Assembly: GCF_001665625.1 (NCBI RefSeq)
Contig: NZ_LZSY01000075.1
Coordinates: 1 to 36,862, forward strand
Reading direction: 5' to 3'
Source: Mycolicibacterium peregrinum
GTDB taxonomy: Bacteria > Actinomycetota > Actinomycetes > Mycobacteriales > Mycobacteriaceae
DNA: 36,862 bases
In this document: one piece after another, positions 1-9,284 of the stretch
Position numbering within the stretch: the stretch's first letter is position 1
How the letters are laid out: each line of letters begins with the position of its first letter
Program-made: the position numbers and the translations under genes
The notes under the pieces: generated by a model
Databases searched by the model: none
Told to the model about the DNA's origin: nothing
The model's input: only the letters and a program-made list of their open reading frames with translations

Positions 1-1
1 C

Positions 2-2431
2 GCCGGGCTGATCGCGCTGATCCTGCTGATCGTGTACCGGTCGGTGTTCACCGCGCTGCTGCCGCTGCTGGTGATCGGGATCAGCCTGGCCGTCGGGCGT
101 GGGGTGCTCTCTGCCCTGGGGGAAATCGGCATGCCGGTCTCGCAGTTCACCGTGGCGTTCATGACCGCGATCCTGCTCGGCGCCGGCACCGACTACACCG
201 TGTTTCTGATCAGCCGCTACCACGAACAACGCCGCGCCCAGGTGCCCGCCGAGCAGGCGGTCATCGCGGCCACCGCCAGCATCGGCCGAGTCATCCTGGC
301 CTCGGCGGGCACCGTGGCCCTGGCCTTTCTGGCCATGGTGTTCGCCACCTTGAGTGTGTTCGCCGGCCTCGGTCCGGCCTGCGCGGTCGCCGTGGCAGTC
401 GGATTCGCCGCCACCGTGACCCTGCTGCCGCCGGTGCTGGCGCTGGCGGCCACCCGCGGCATCGGCGAACCCAAACCCGACCGCACCCGCCGCTACTGGA
501 ACAGCGTGGCCGTGGCCGTGGTGCGTCGCCCGGTGCCGCTGCTGGTCATCAGCCTGACCATCCTGGTGGCACTGTCAGCGGCCGCGGCGACCATGACCAT
601 CAGCTACGACGACCGCCAAGGACAACCCCCCACCACCGCCAGCAACCAGGGCTATCAGCTGCTGGACCGCCATTTCCCCAAAGACGTCGTCATCACCGAA
701 TTCCTCGTCGTGGAAAACCCGACCGACATGCGCACCGGCAAAGGCCTGGCCGACCTCGACGAGATGGCCTCACGCATCGCCCAAATCCCGGCCGTGACAC
801 GTGTTTCCGGGATCACCCGACCGGCCGGGCAACGCCTCGACCAAGCCCAACTGTCCTGGCAGAACGGACAAATCGGCGACAAGATGGCCGACTCGGTCGC
901 CCAGGGCAACGACCGGCGCACCGACCTGGACAAGCTCACCCACGGCGCCGACCAACTCGCCGACGGCCTGGCCCAACTCGACACCACCGTGCGCACCGCG
1001 CTCACCCCCCTGGGCGGTGTACTCACCCAAGCCGGCGCCGCCGGTGAGAACATGCAGCGCTTCGGCCCGCTGCTGCAACAACTCTCAGCCACCGCACCCG
1101 AGGTCGACACCGCCATCCAAGCCGGCCCCGGCATCCGACCCCTGGCCGAACGCGCCCAGACCGCCATCGCCGCCCTCGACCCGCTCGTCACCGCACTCAA
1201 CACCTCACCGTGGTGTATCACCACCCCGCAATGCACCCAGATCCGCGACCAGGTCAGTATCCTGACCACCCTGCGCGACAACGGATTCTTCACCCAACTC
1301 GCCACCCTGGGCGACCAGTACAACCCGGCCACCAACGCCACCGTCACCGGCACCCTCACCGAAGTGCAACACACCGTGGCCACCATGAACAACGCCTTCA
1401 AAACCCTCGGCAACCCCGAAAACCTGACCGCCAACATCGGCCGACTCCAACACGGCATCAGCCAACTGGCCTCCGGCGCACGCGCCCTGGCCACCGGCGT
1501 GCACACCCTGGCCGACAGCAACATCCAAATGCTGTCCGGGATGAGTCAAATCGCGGCCCAACTGCAAAACTCCGCCCGCGCCACCGCCGGATCCGATGCC
1601 GCCACCGGCTTCTACCTGCCCCCCGAAGCCTTCGACAACCGCCAATTCGCCGACGTCGCCAAACACTTCCTCTCACCCGACGGCAAAACCGCCCGCTTCG
1701 CCATCGACACCAACACCGACCCCTACAGCGGCGAGGCGATGAACCTGGCCCGCCAGATCACCGACGTCGCCAACACCGCACGCCCCAACACCTCCCTGGA
1801 CCACGCCACCGTCTCGGTCGCCGGATTCCCCGCCGTCAACTCCGACATCCAACGCCTGCTCTCATCCGACTTCACCCAACTGGCCATCGCCACCCTGGTC
1901 ATTGTCGGACTCATCCTCATCGCCCTGCTACGCGCCCTGATCGCCCCGCTATATCTGCTGGGCACCGTCGTGCTGAACTACCTGGCCTCACTCGGTATCG
2001 GAGTCATCGTCTTCCAATGGATCCTCGGCCACCAAATCGCTTGGCCCGTACCACTACTAGCGTTCATCATCCTCGTCGCCGTCGGCGCCGACTACAACAT
2101 GCTGCTCGTATCCCGACTCCGCGAAGAATCCACCCACAACATCCGCGTCGGCGTGCTGCGCACCGTAGCCACCACCGGCTCAGTCATCACCTCCGCCGGC
2201 CTCATCTTCGCAGCCAGCATGTTCGGCCTGATGATCGGATCGGTAGCCATCATGATCCAAACCGGACTCATCATCGGCTGCGGACTACTGCTGGACACCT
2301 TCCTCGTACGCACCCTCACCGTCCCAGCCATCGCCACCCTGCTCCGCCAAGCCAGCTGGTGGCCACAACGCCCCACCACACCCACAACACACCCCACACC
2401 AACACCACAACCAGCCACCGCCACAACCTGA
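2..2431 (+). CDS. MmpL-family RND transporter, C-terminal part (5' end outside window)
   Basis: The frame is already open at base 2 and runs to TGA at 2429-2431, giving about 809 visible residues; the N-terminus lies upstream. The visible part has the end of the first membrane bundle, with the MmpL signature GAGTDYTVFLISRYHE near residues 60-75. A large extracytoplasmic loop rich in Gln/Asp/Leu follows (about residues 200-620), then a second bundle of five or six membrane segments with the matching GADYNMLLVSR motif, and finally a Pro/Thr-rich cytoplasmic tail. MmpL proteins export lipids, siderophores or drugs by proton-motive force; which substrate applies cannot be read here. The coding strand is unusually C-rich and G-poor toward the 3' end (line 2341-2400 has 32 C and 9 G), unlike its neighbours, which suggests acquisition. 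It converges on the ATPase gene at 2531-3601. Confidence 0.93.
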   Translation, partial: AGLIALILLIVYRSVFTALLPLLVIGISLAVGRGVLSALGEIGMPVSQFTVAFMTAILLGAGTDYTVFLISRYHEQRRAQVPAEQAVIAATASIGRVILASAGTVALAFLAMVFATLSVFAGLGPACAVAVAVGFAATVTLLPPVLALAATRGIGEPKPDRTRRYWNSVAVAVVRRPVPLLVISLTILVALSAAAATMTISYDDRQGQPPTTASNQGYQLLDRHFPKDVVITEFLVVENPTDMRTGKGLADLDEMASRIAQIPAVTRVSGITRPAGQRLDQAQLSWQNGQIGDKMADSVAQGNDRRTDLDKLTHGADQLADGLAQLDTTVRTALTPLGGVLTQAGAAGENMQRFGPLLQQLSATAPEVDTAIQAGPGIRPLAERAQTAIAALDPLVTALNTSPWCITTPQCTQIRDQVSILTTLRDNGFFTQLATLGDQYNPATNATVTGTLTEVQHTVATMNNAFKTLGNPENLTANIGRLQHGISQLASGARALATGVHTLADSNIQMLSGMSQIAAQLQNSARATAGSDAATGFYLPPEAFDNRQFADVAKHFLSPDGKTARFAIDTNTDPYSGEAMNLARQITDVANTARPNTSLDHATVSVAGFPAVNSDIQRLLSSDFTQLAIATLVIVGLILIALLRALIAPLYLLGTVVLNYLASLGIGVIVFQWILGHQIAWPVPLLAFIILVAVGADYNMLLVSRLREESTHNIRVGVLRTVATTGSVITSAGLIFAASMFGLMIGSVAIMIQTGLIIGCGLLLDTFLVRTLTVPAIATLLRQASWWPQRPTTPTTHPTPTPQPATATT

Positions 2432-2530
2432 CAGCGCTAAGAAATTTCAACCACAGTCACACGCGGCATTCCCGATTCACACCGATCCGCCAAAACCCGC
2501 CCCGCAGAGCGCAGATCATCGAGTACAGCA

Positions 2531-2620
2531 CTACAGATAAGCATGTCGCCCACGGTCGCAAACACCATCCCGATCACCGTCAGCGACAGTCGAGGACACC
2601 CGCAACCGACCTACAGATAA
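2531..2620. repeat. 10-bp direct repeats 80 bp apart at the ATPase 3' junction
   Basis: CTACAGATAA occurs at 2531-2540 and again at 2611-2620, exactly 80 bp apart. The left copy supplies the stop codon of the ATPase frame. The right copy sits where that protein stops resembling its family. This may be a scar of the rearrangement that removed the downstream Tad genes, or chance. Confidence 0.45.
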
Positions 2621-3601
2621 CACGGCTGCCGCCAGTTGGCTGACCAGCGCGGCACGGTCGAGGCCGCCGAGCGCACCGAGCGCCTCCAACCGGGCCGGCA
2701 CTTCCGCGGGGTTGTTGGCGTGCACGGTGCCTGCTCCACCGTCATGTCCGGTGTTGAGTGCGGCCAGGAGGTCCACCACCTCGGCCCCGCGAACCTCACC
2801 GACGACGATCCGGTCCGGGCGCATCCGCAACGCCTGCCTGACCAGGTCGCGCACGGTGACCTCACCGACGCCCTCGACGTTGGCGCCCCGAGCCACCAGC
2901 CTGACCAGATGTGGGTGCGGCGGGGCCAGTTCGGCGGCGTCCTCGACACAGACGATGCGTTCGTGAGCGGGGACGGTACCGAGCGCGGCGGCCAACAGCG
3001 TTGTCTTACCGCAACCGGTGCCCCCGGAGATGAGGAACGCCAGCCGGGCCCGGATGATCGCGCGCAGCAGGTCCGCGGCCTGCTGCGGGATCGCCCCGGA
3101 TTCGGTGAGGCTGTCGAGATTCTGGGTGGCCGGGCGTAACACCCGCAGCGACAGGCAGGTGCCCGCAGCCGAGACCGGGGGCAGCACCGCGTGCAGGCGC
3201 ACGGTGAACGGACCGATGCCGTTGAGCTGGCCGTCCACCCAGGGCTGCGCCTCATCGAGGCGGCGACCGGCCAGCAGCGCCAACCGCTGCGCCAGCCGCC
3301 GGACCGCGCTCTCGTCGGGGAAACAGACTGTGCTGCGGTGTAATCCGTTGCCGTCGTCCACCCACACCGCGTCGGGGGCGGTGACGAGCACATCGGTGGT
3401 GGTCGGCGCGCACAGCAACGGTTCCAGAACGCCGGCACCGGTCAGTTCGGTCTCCAGCAGCCGCAGATTGCTGAGTACCTCGGTGTCCCCGAGCAGACCA
3501 CCGGACTCCGCCCGGATCGCCGCGGCCACCACGCCGGGGTTGAGCGGAGAGGCTTCGGCCACCAGCCGTTCGCGTACCCGGTCGATCAGCGAGGCGCTCA
3601 C
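2531..3601 (-). CDS. CpaF/TadA-type secretion ATPase (Rv3659c homologue) with replaced C-terminus
   Basis: 356 residues from a GTG start that overlaps the ssd stop (GTGA), so the two are probably translationally coupled. This is a type II/IV secretion ATPase of the VirB11/TadA group. Walker A GGTGCGKT is at 193-200, the Asp-box-like segment RIVCVEDAAEL at 215-225, a Walker B-like RIVVGEVRG at 264-272, and the conserved His box GTVHANNP at 291-298. In relatives it powers assembly of Tad/Flp pili and is followed by tadB/tadC-like and pilin genes. Here the family sequence ends at about residue 327 (QLAAAV) and is followed by about 30 unrelated residues; the usual C-terminal segment and the pilus genes are gone. 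The catalytic core is intact, but function in pilus assembly is doubtful. Confidence 0.85.
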   Translation of the reverse strand: MSASLIDRVRERLVAEASPLNPGVVAAAIRAESGGLLGDTEVLSNLRLLETELTGAGVLEPLLCAPTTTDVLVTAPDAVWVDDGNGLHRSTVCFPDESAVRRLAQRLALLAGRRLDEAQPWVDGQLNGIGPFTVRLHAVLPPVSAAGTCLSLRVLRPATQNLDSLTESGAIPQQAADLLRAIIRARLAFLISGGTGCGKTTLLAAALGTVPAHERIVCVEDAAELAPPHPHLVRLVARGANVEGVGEVTVRDLVRQALRMRPDRIVVGEVRGAEVVDLLAALNTGHDGGAGTVHANNPAEVPARLEALGALGGLDRAALVSQLAAAVLSVGRLRVSSTVADGDRDGVCDRGRHAYL

Positions 3602-4677
3602 GCCGACTCCTGCACAGGGTGCCCGGCCAGGACCGACAACACCCGACGCGCGGCTGAACCCAGCGGTGAACGTGGCCGCACCCTCAGTCCGCCGCGCTCC
3701 AGCACCTCGGCGATGCCGGCTTGCGGTCGCATCGCCGCCAGCAGCGGCAGGTCCACGATGCGGGCCACCTCGGTCGCCCGCAGCCCGCCCGGTGACGGTC
3801 CCCGCACCACCACACCGGCATTGGGGTTACAGGCCAGCACCCACGGCCGCGCAGCGGTGGCGGCAGTACACGACCGCACGTCGGCCGGCGCCACCAGGAC
3901 CACCAGATCGGCGGCGTTCAGGGCGGTTTCGGCGGCTTCGGTGGCGCGCCGCGGTACATCGCACACCACCGTGACGCCGCCGCGACAACCCGCCTCGATG
4001 ACCGCCGCCACCGGCCCGGCCTCGATGTCGGCACCTGAGCGCCCGCTGGAGAGCACGCTGACCCCGTCCCGGCGAGGCAGCGCTTCGCGCAATGCCGGAT
4101 ATCCCAAGCGGCCACCCTGCAGGGCCAGGTCCGGCCAGCGCAGACCGGCCAGATCCTCACTGCCCGCCACCAGGTCGATCCCTCCGCTCCACGGATCGGC
4201 GTCGATCAGCAGCGCAGCCGGCGCCGATTGGGCCAACGCCACCGCGAACACCGATGCCCCGGCACCGCCCCGAGCGCTGACCACCGCCACCGCCGGGCCG
4301 CGGCCGCCATCGTCGCGGCAGTCCGCTTCGGACAGGACCGCCACGAGGGCGGCGTCCTGGGCGGGCAGTGTCATCACGTGCTGCGCGCCGACGGAGACCG
4401 CCGCCTGCCAGTCGTCCGGCTGCGGTTCCACGCGACCGACGAGGATCACCCGGGGGCGGCGCGGCAGCCCGCGCGTGGCGCACCGCAGAGCGGATGCGGC
4501 GTCGAGCAGCACGGCGGCCGCCGCCGTCCACGCCTTGCGCCCGGAGGGGTCGTCGACGACGACGAGGCCGACACCGGCGGCAGCCGCCACCCGCGACACG
4601 TCCTCACGCAACTGCGGATCGCCGATCAGCGCCAGCACGGTGCCGGACGGGGTGATCGTGATGCTCGGAATGGCCAT
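3598..4677 (-). CDS. ssd: Septum-site-determining protein Ssd (CpaE/MinD-like, Rv3660c homologue)
   Basis: 359 residues, ATG start. An N-terminal receiver-like region (about 10-115) precedes a MinD/ParA-like P-loop fold. The deviant Walker A reads SARGGAGAS at 134-142, where the Lys of the canonical GK(S/T) is replaced by Ala. Walker B-like LLIDADPWSGGID follows at about 156-168. In M. tuberculosis the homologue is described as a septum-site regulator whose overexpression gives filamentation; in Caulobacter the related CpaE localises pili. Nucleotide hydrolysis may be weak given the altered P-loop. It is the first gene of a two-gene unit with the CpaF-like ATPase, and upstream lies the 6C RNA on the same strand. 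Confidence 0.85.
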   Translation of the reverse strand: MAIPSITITPSGTVLALIGDPQLREDVSRVAAAAGVGLVVVDDPSGRKAWTAAAAVLLDAASALRCATRGLPRRPRVILVGRVEPQPDDWQAAVSVGAQHVMTLPAQDAALVAVLSEADCRDDGGRGPAVAVVSARGGAGASVFAVALAQSAPAALLIDADPWSGGIDLVAGSEDLAGLRWPDLALQGGRLGYPALREALPRRDGVSVLSSGRSGADIEAGPVAAVIEAGCRGGVTVVCDVPRRATEAAETALNAADLVVLVAPADVRSCTAATAARPWVLACNPNAGVVVRGPSPGGLRATEVARIVDLPLLAAMRPQAGIAEVLERGGLRVRPRSPLGSAARRVLSVLAGHPVQESA

Positions 4678-4842
4678 GTGCCCACCCTGCGGGCAACGAC
4701 AGGGCCGGCACCATCACCAATTCGCGGATTGTGGATGAACTACGCGCTGTGGATCAATCCCGGGCGGAGAACACGCCGGGCGACACGCTGAAAATACGGT
4801 TCCGCAACCACCGGGACAGGGCCGGTAAGGATTCTTCCCCCA

Positions 4843-4939
4843 GAAAAGGGACGACCCCCGCCAGGGGGGGAGGAGGCGGAGGTCGTCGTGTATCAGCCCC
4901 GGGGGGTCGGGCTGATACACCCTCGGCATAAGCCGAGTA
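4843..4939 (-). ncRNA. 6C / B11-like small RNA
   Basis: On the minus strand two strong hairpins expose C-runs in their loops, the defining trait of the actinobacterial 6C RNA (B11 in M. tuberculosis, in the same ssd/HAD gap). The first has perfect 12-bp arms (4909-4920 and 4888-4899) with loop GACCCCCCG. The second pairs 4881-4887 with 4850-4856, plus an inner 5-bp stem, and has seven consecutive C in its loop. A short leading hairpin, CTCGGC-TTAT-GCCGAG, lies at 4922-4937. A U-run (4844-4847) follows the second hairpin and would end the RNA. The predicted length of about 97 nt agrees with the known about 93 nt. C-rich loops of 6C RNAs pair with G-rich mRNA leaders. Confidence 0.85.
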
Positions 4940-4945
4940 ATGCTC

Positions 4946-4976
4946 ACTATACACACGGAACTGCCAAAACATGCAA
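4946..4976 (-). promoter_or_regulatory. Predicted promoter of the 6C RNA
   Basis: On the minus strand, -10 TATAGT (4946-4951) lies seven bases before the predicted RNA start. A weak -35 TTGCAT (4971-4976) is 19 bp further upstream. The start site is inferred from the spacing and the RNA length, not measured. Confidence 0.55.
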
Positions 4977-5085
4977 GAGACACCGCTGCGGGCTACCGAG
5001 GCGATCCCGGAATCGCCGTCCGAAAGAATGTGTCTTGAACTGCCATTTTGTGTTCCCGTCCGTAATACCTGCCCCAGGTGCCTCT

Positions 5086-5955
5086 ATGCTGACGCTTGTG
5101 ACCGCATCCGATCGGGCTGCCGGGGAATTGATCGCACAGCAATCCGGGCCGCACAACGGTCGGCCGGTACGTACGGCGGCCTTCTTCGACCTCGACAAGA
5201 CCGTCATCGCCAAGTCCAGCACACTCGCTTTCAGCAAACCTTTCTTCAATCAAGGCCTGCTGAACCGGCGCACCGTTCTCAAGTCGACATACGCCCAGTT
5301 TCTGTTCCTGATGTCGGGTGCCGACCACGACCAGATGGACCGGATGCGCAGCTACATCACCAACATGTGCACCGGTTGGGATGTCGAGCAGGTCAAGTCG
5401 ATCGTCGGTGAGACGTTGCACGACATCGTCGACCCCCTGGTCTTCGCCGAGGCCGCCGAGCTGATCGCCGACCACAAGCTGTGCGGCCGTGACGTCGTCG
5501 TGGTGTCGGCATCGGGTGAGGAGATCGTCGCGCCGATCGCAAGGGCACTGGGCGCCACCCACGCGATGGCCACCCGAATGGTGGTGGAAGAGGGGCGCTA
5601 CACCGGCGAGATCGCGTTCTACTGCTTCGGCGAGGGGAAGGTCGAGGCGATCCGCGCCCTGGCCGCACGCGAGGGCTATGTCCTCGATCACTGCTACGCC
5701 TACTCGGACTCGATCACCGACATCCCGATGCTGGAATCCGTGGGCCACCCCACCGCCGTCAACCCCGACCGGGGACTGCGCAAGGAGGCCGCTTCGCGCG
5801 GCTGGCCGGTGCTGACGTTCACCAAGCCGGTGTCGCTACGGGACCGGCTGCCGGCGCCGTCGACGGCCGCCGTCGCCACCACTGCGGCCGTCGGGATCAG
5901 CGCCCTGGCAGCAGGCGCATTGACCTATTCATTGTTGCGCCGCTTCACTTCCTGA
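5086..5955 (+). CDS. HAD-superfamily phosphatase, SerB-like (Rv3661 homologue)
   Basis: 289 residues. The catalytic motif AFFDLDKT is at 32-39 with nucleophile D35 and acid/base D37. Motif II is VVVVSASGEE, motif III is the Lys in GEGK, and motif IV is YSDSITDIPML. A hydrophobic Ala-rich segment near the C-terminus, ending in YSLLRRF, looks like a membrane anchor. The family acts on phosphoserine-like or lipid phosphates; the natural substrate is not known. I chose ATG 5086, with a weak AGGTG upstream; GTG 5098 is possible. The frame stays open back to 4888, but that extension would run through the 6C RNA and is compositionally non-coding, so I reject it. The gene is flanked by two structured RNAs. 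Confidence 0.9.
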   Translation: MLTLVTASDRAAGELIAQQSGPHNGRPVRTAAFFDLDKTVIAKSSTLAFSKPFFNQGLLNRRTVLKSTYAQFLFLMSGADHDQMDRMRSYITNMCTGWDVEQVKSIVGETLHDIVDPLVFAEAAELIADHKLCGRDVVVVSASGEEIVAPIARALGATHAMATRMVVEEGRYTGEIAFYCFGEGKVEAIRALAAREGYVLDHCYAYSDSITDIPMLESVGHPTAVNPDRGLRKEAASRGWPVLTFTKPVSLRDRLPAPSTAAVATTAAVGISALAAGALTYSLLRRFTS

Positions 5956-6016
5956 GCTACCGAACGTAGTAGCTGAGACGACGGCGTAACGATCAGAACT
6001 CGGGTGGCTTTCACCC

Positions 6017-6045
6017 TTGCTGTGACCGTGGTCACGTAGTACAAA
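6017..6045 (+). promoter_or_regulatory. Predicted promoter of the Ms1-like RNA
   Basis: -35 TTGCTG (6017-6022), a 17-bp spacer and -10 TACAAA (6040-6045) give a sigma-A-type promoter with a predicted start near 6052. The resulting RNA length fits Ms1. The spacer is almost filled by a CRP-type palindrome. Confidence 0.6.
6021..6036. promoter_or_regulatory. CRP-like palindrome inside the Ms1 promoter
   Basis: TGTGACCGTGGTCACG matches the cAMP-receptor protein consensus TGTGA-N6-TCACA at nine of ten positions and contains the perfect inverted repeat GTGACC/GGTCAC. It lies between the -35 and -10 hexamers, a position at which a bound regulator would normally repress. A crp gene is present at 15409-16083. 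Binding is inferred. Confidence 0.6.
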
Positions 6046-6051
6046 GGAACC

Positions 6052-6358
6052 ACGGAAGCTTGGATGAGGCCAAGGCTTAGCCGGAAGAGAAGGCTAAATC
6101 TCCCGAACCAGGCTCCCCAGCACGGGTCCCGGCACCCACGCGGAGCACATGCCGCGGAATAGGCAAAAGTGTTGCGGGCCTGCGTGATTGCGAAGAGCGG
6201 ACGGCTACGACGGCCCTTTGGGTAGGGCTGCAGCCGAGGCGCATCGCAAGGACGCCGAGGCCACCCACGCAACCCACGTTGGCACGCTTGGTAACCGGTA
6301 TCCGTGCTAGCGGGCGACGAGCCGAAACATCGTTTCGGACCGTCGCCCGCTTTCGTTT
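6052..6358 (+). ncRNA. Ms1 / MTS2823-like RNA (core RNA polymerase-binding sRNA)
   Basis: The 428-bp gap between the HAD phosphatase and the Rv3662c homologue has no credible coding frame. It has a promoter at 6017-6045 and a strong terminator at 6310-6358, so the expected transcript is about 307 nt. Ms1 in M. smegmatis and MTS2823 in M. tuberculosis are about 300-nt abundant stationary-phase RNAs; by my recollection they lie next to Rv3661, in the same place and orientation. Ms1 binds RNA polymerase core lacking sigma and stores it. The identification rests on synteny, length and boundaries; I have not folded the full RNA. Confidence 0.75.
6310..6358 (+). terminator. Intrinsic terminator of the Ms1-like RNA
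   Basis: Outer arms GCGGGCGACG (6310-6319) and CGTCGCCCGC (6341-6350) enclose inner arms CCGAAAC (6322-6328) and GTTTCGG (6332-6338). TTTCGTTT follows at 6351-6358. The Rv3662c homologue ends at 6384 on the other strand, so the hairpin may also serve in reverse. Confidence 0.85.
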
Positions 6359-6383
6359 GCTGGAAGCACCCTGAGCGGCCGGC

Positions 6384-7124
6384 TCAGCCAGCCGCTGACT
6401 GGGCAATCTGCAGTGCTTCGCGCGCACCGCCCTTCAGCGCCTCGCTACTGAGCAGCAGCCACGCGGTCAGCCCGTCGGCGGTCCCCGAGGCGAATCCCCG
6501 TGCAGCAGCCCGGTACTCCCCCGTCTTCCGCATCCAGTGCACCTCGGGAACGCCGAGCCCGTGCGGATCGAGTCCGCTGGCGATGGTCACCAGGCGCGAC
6601 ACCGCGCGGGCCACGACCCCGTCGGCGCTGCCAAATGGAGCCAAGCTGAGCAGTTCGCCGTGGGCCACCGCGGCCAGCACCGGGGCAGGAACCTTGGAGC
6701 CGCCGGACACGATCTCCGTCAGCAGCTCAAGGCGGCGACCTACATCGGGGTCGGTGCGTGGCCGGCCCAGGTGCTCATCGTCGGTGAGGTCGGCCGCGGC
6801 CAAGGAGTGCAGCCGGGCCAGGGCCTGCATCGGGGCCCGCTGCCACACCCCGACCAGCGAGGTGGCGCCACCTTCCAGCGCTTCGGCGACGCGGATGGCG
6901 CCCGCGGTCACCGGATCGGGTTCGCCGTCGGCGGACAGCTGGAGCGCCCCGCCGTCGAGCACCGCGGAGGCCCGCGCTGCACGCAGGGCGGCCTCGGCTG
7001 CCGTCTGCGGCCAGCCGCGCAGATTGAACTTGTGTCGATGCGCCCGGCCCAGGGCCTCACGCGCCTCGTCGCTGGCCGCAGAAACACCGGGCAGGTCGAT
7101 CAGCGGTGCGAGTGGATCGGTCAT
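6384..7124 (-). CDS. Rv3662c homologue, possible degenerate Fic-fold protein
   Basis: 246 residues, starting at ATG 7124 (MTDPLAPL). The protein is mostly helical and Ala-rich. Residues 161-174 read LAPFGSADGVVARA, which resembles the Fic signature HPFxxGNGRxxR with the catalytic His replaced by Ala and the GNGR core lost. Residues 34-59 (from FNLRGWPQ) resemble the N-terminal helices of Fic proteins. If the fold is right, it is a pseudo-enzyme unable to transfer AMP. Some databases call the tuberculosis homologue an oxidoreductase, which nothing visible here supports. It ends just beyond the Ms1 terminator and is divergent from acs. Confidence 0.75.
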   Translation of the reverse strand: MTDPLAPLIDLPGVSAASDEAREALGRAHRHKFNLRGWPQTAAEAALRAARASAVLDGGALQLSADGEPDPVTAGAIRVAEALEGGATSLVGVWQRAPMQALARLHSLAAADLTDDEHLGRPRTDPDVGRRLELLTEIVSGGSKVPAPVLAAVAHGELLSLAPFGSADGVVARAVSRLVTIASGLDPHGLGVPEVHWMRKTGEYRAAARGFASGTADGLTAWLLLSSEALKGGAREALQIAQSAAG

Positions 7125-7231
7125 ACGCGAAACGCTAGCCGACCGCTGAACTCCATCTCGCCGACCGCTGGGCGCATGACGACCACCGCCCGCCCGGCGT
7201 CTTGTGACGTCCCAACGCCGGTGCAACGTTT

Positions 7232-7247
7232 GGTGACTAGGCTCACA
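7232..7247. promoter_or_regulatory. CRP-like palindrome at the acs start
   Basis: GGTGACTAGGCTCACA matches TGTGA-N6-TCACA at nine of ten positions, with a perfect GTGA/TCAC core. It ends three bases before the acs start codon at 7251, where a bound protein would block transcription or act on the divergent promoter of the minus-strand gene. Regulation by cAMP-CRP is inferred; acetate metabolism and cAMP signalling are linked in mycobacteria. Confidence 0.5.
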
Positions 7248-7250
7248 TGC

Positions 7251-9212
<1,962 letters not shown>

Positions 9213-9229
9213 GACACGGCTCGTCGAAA

Positions 9230-9276
9230 GGCCAGTTATGGCACGCCTTTCCGAAGGCGGCGTGCCGTAACTGGCC
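9230..9276. terminator. Bidirectional hairpin between acs and the S1 protease gene
   Basis: Arms GGCCAGTTATGGCACGCC (9230-9247) and GGCGTGCCGTAACTGGCC (9259-9276) pair over 18 bp with one wobble pair and an 11-nt loop. It sits between convergent genes. No long U-run is present on either side, as is common for mycobacterial terminators. Confidence 0.75.
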
Positions 9277-9284
9277 ACTCGGGA

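Noticed and set aside
1210..2643. 477-residue frame inside the MmpL gene, other frame, same strand
   Set aside because: Extremely His/Arg/Pro-rich, produced by the C-skewed MmpL codons.
4888..4920. Hairpin in the ssd/HAD gap as a simple terminator
   Set aside because: No gene ends here; on the minus strand it is the first C-loop hairpin of the 6C RNA.
4888..5085. N-terminal extension of the HAD phosphatase
   Set aside because: It would translate through the 6C RNA and its promoter; the sequence is not protein-like and the homologue starts near 5086.
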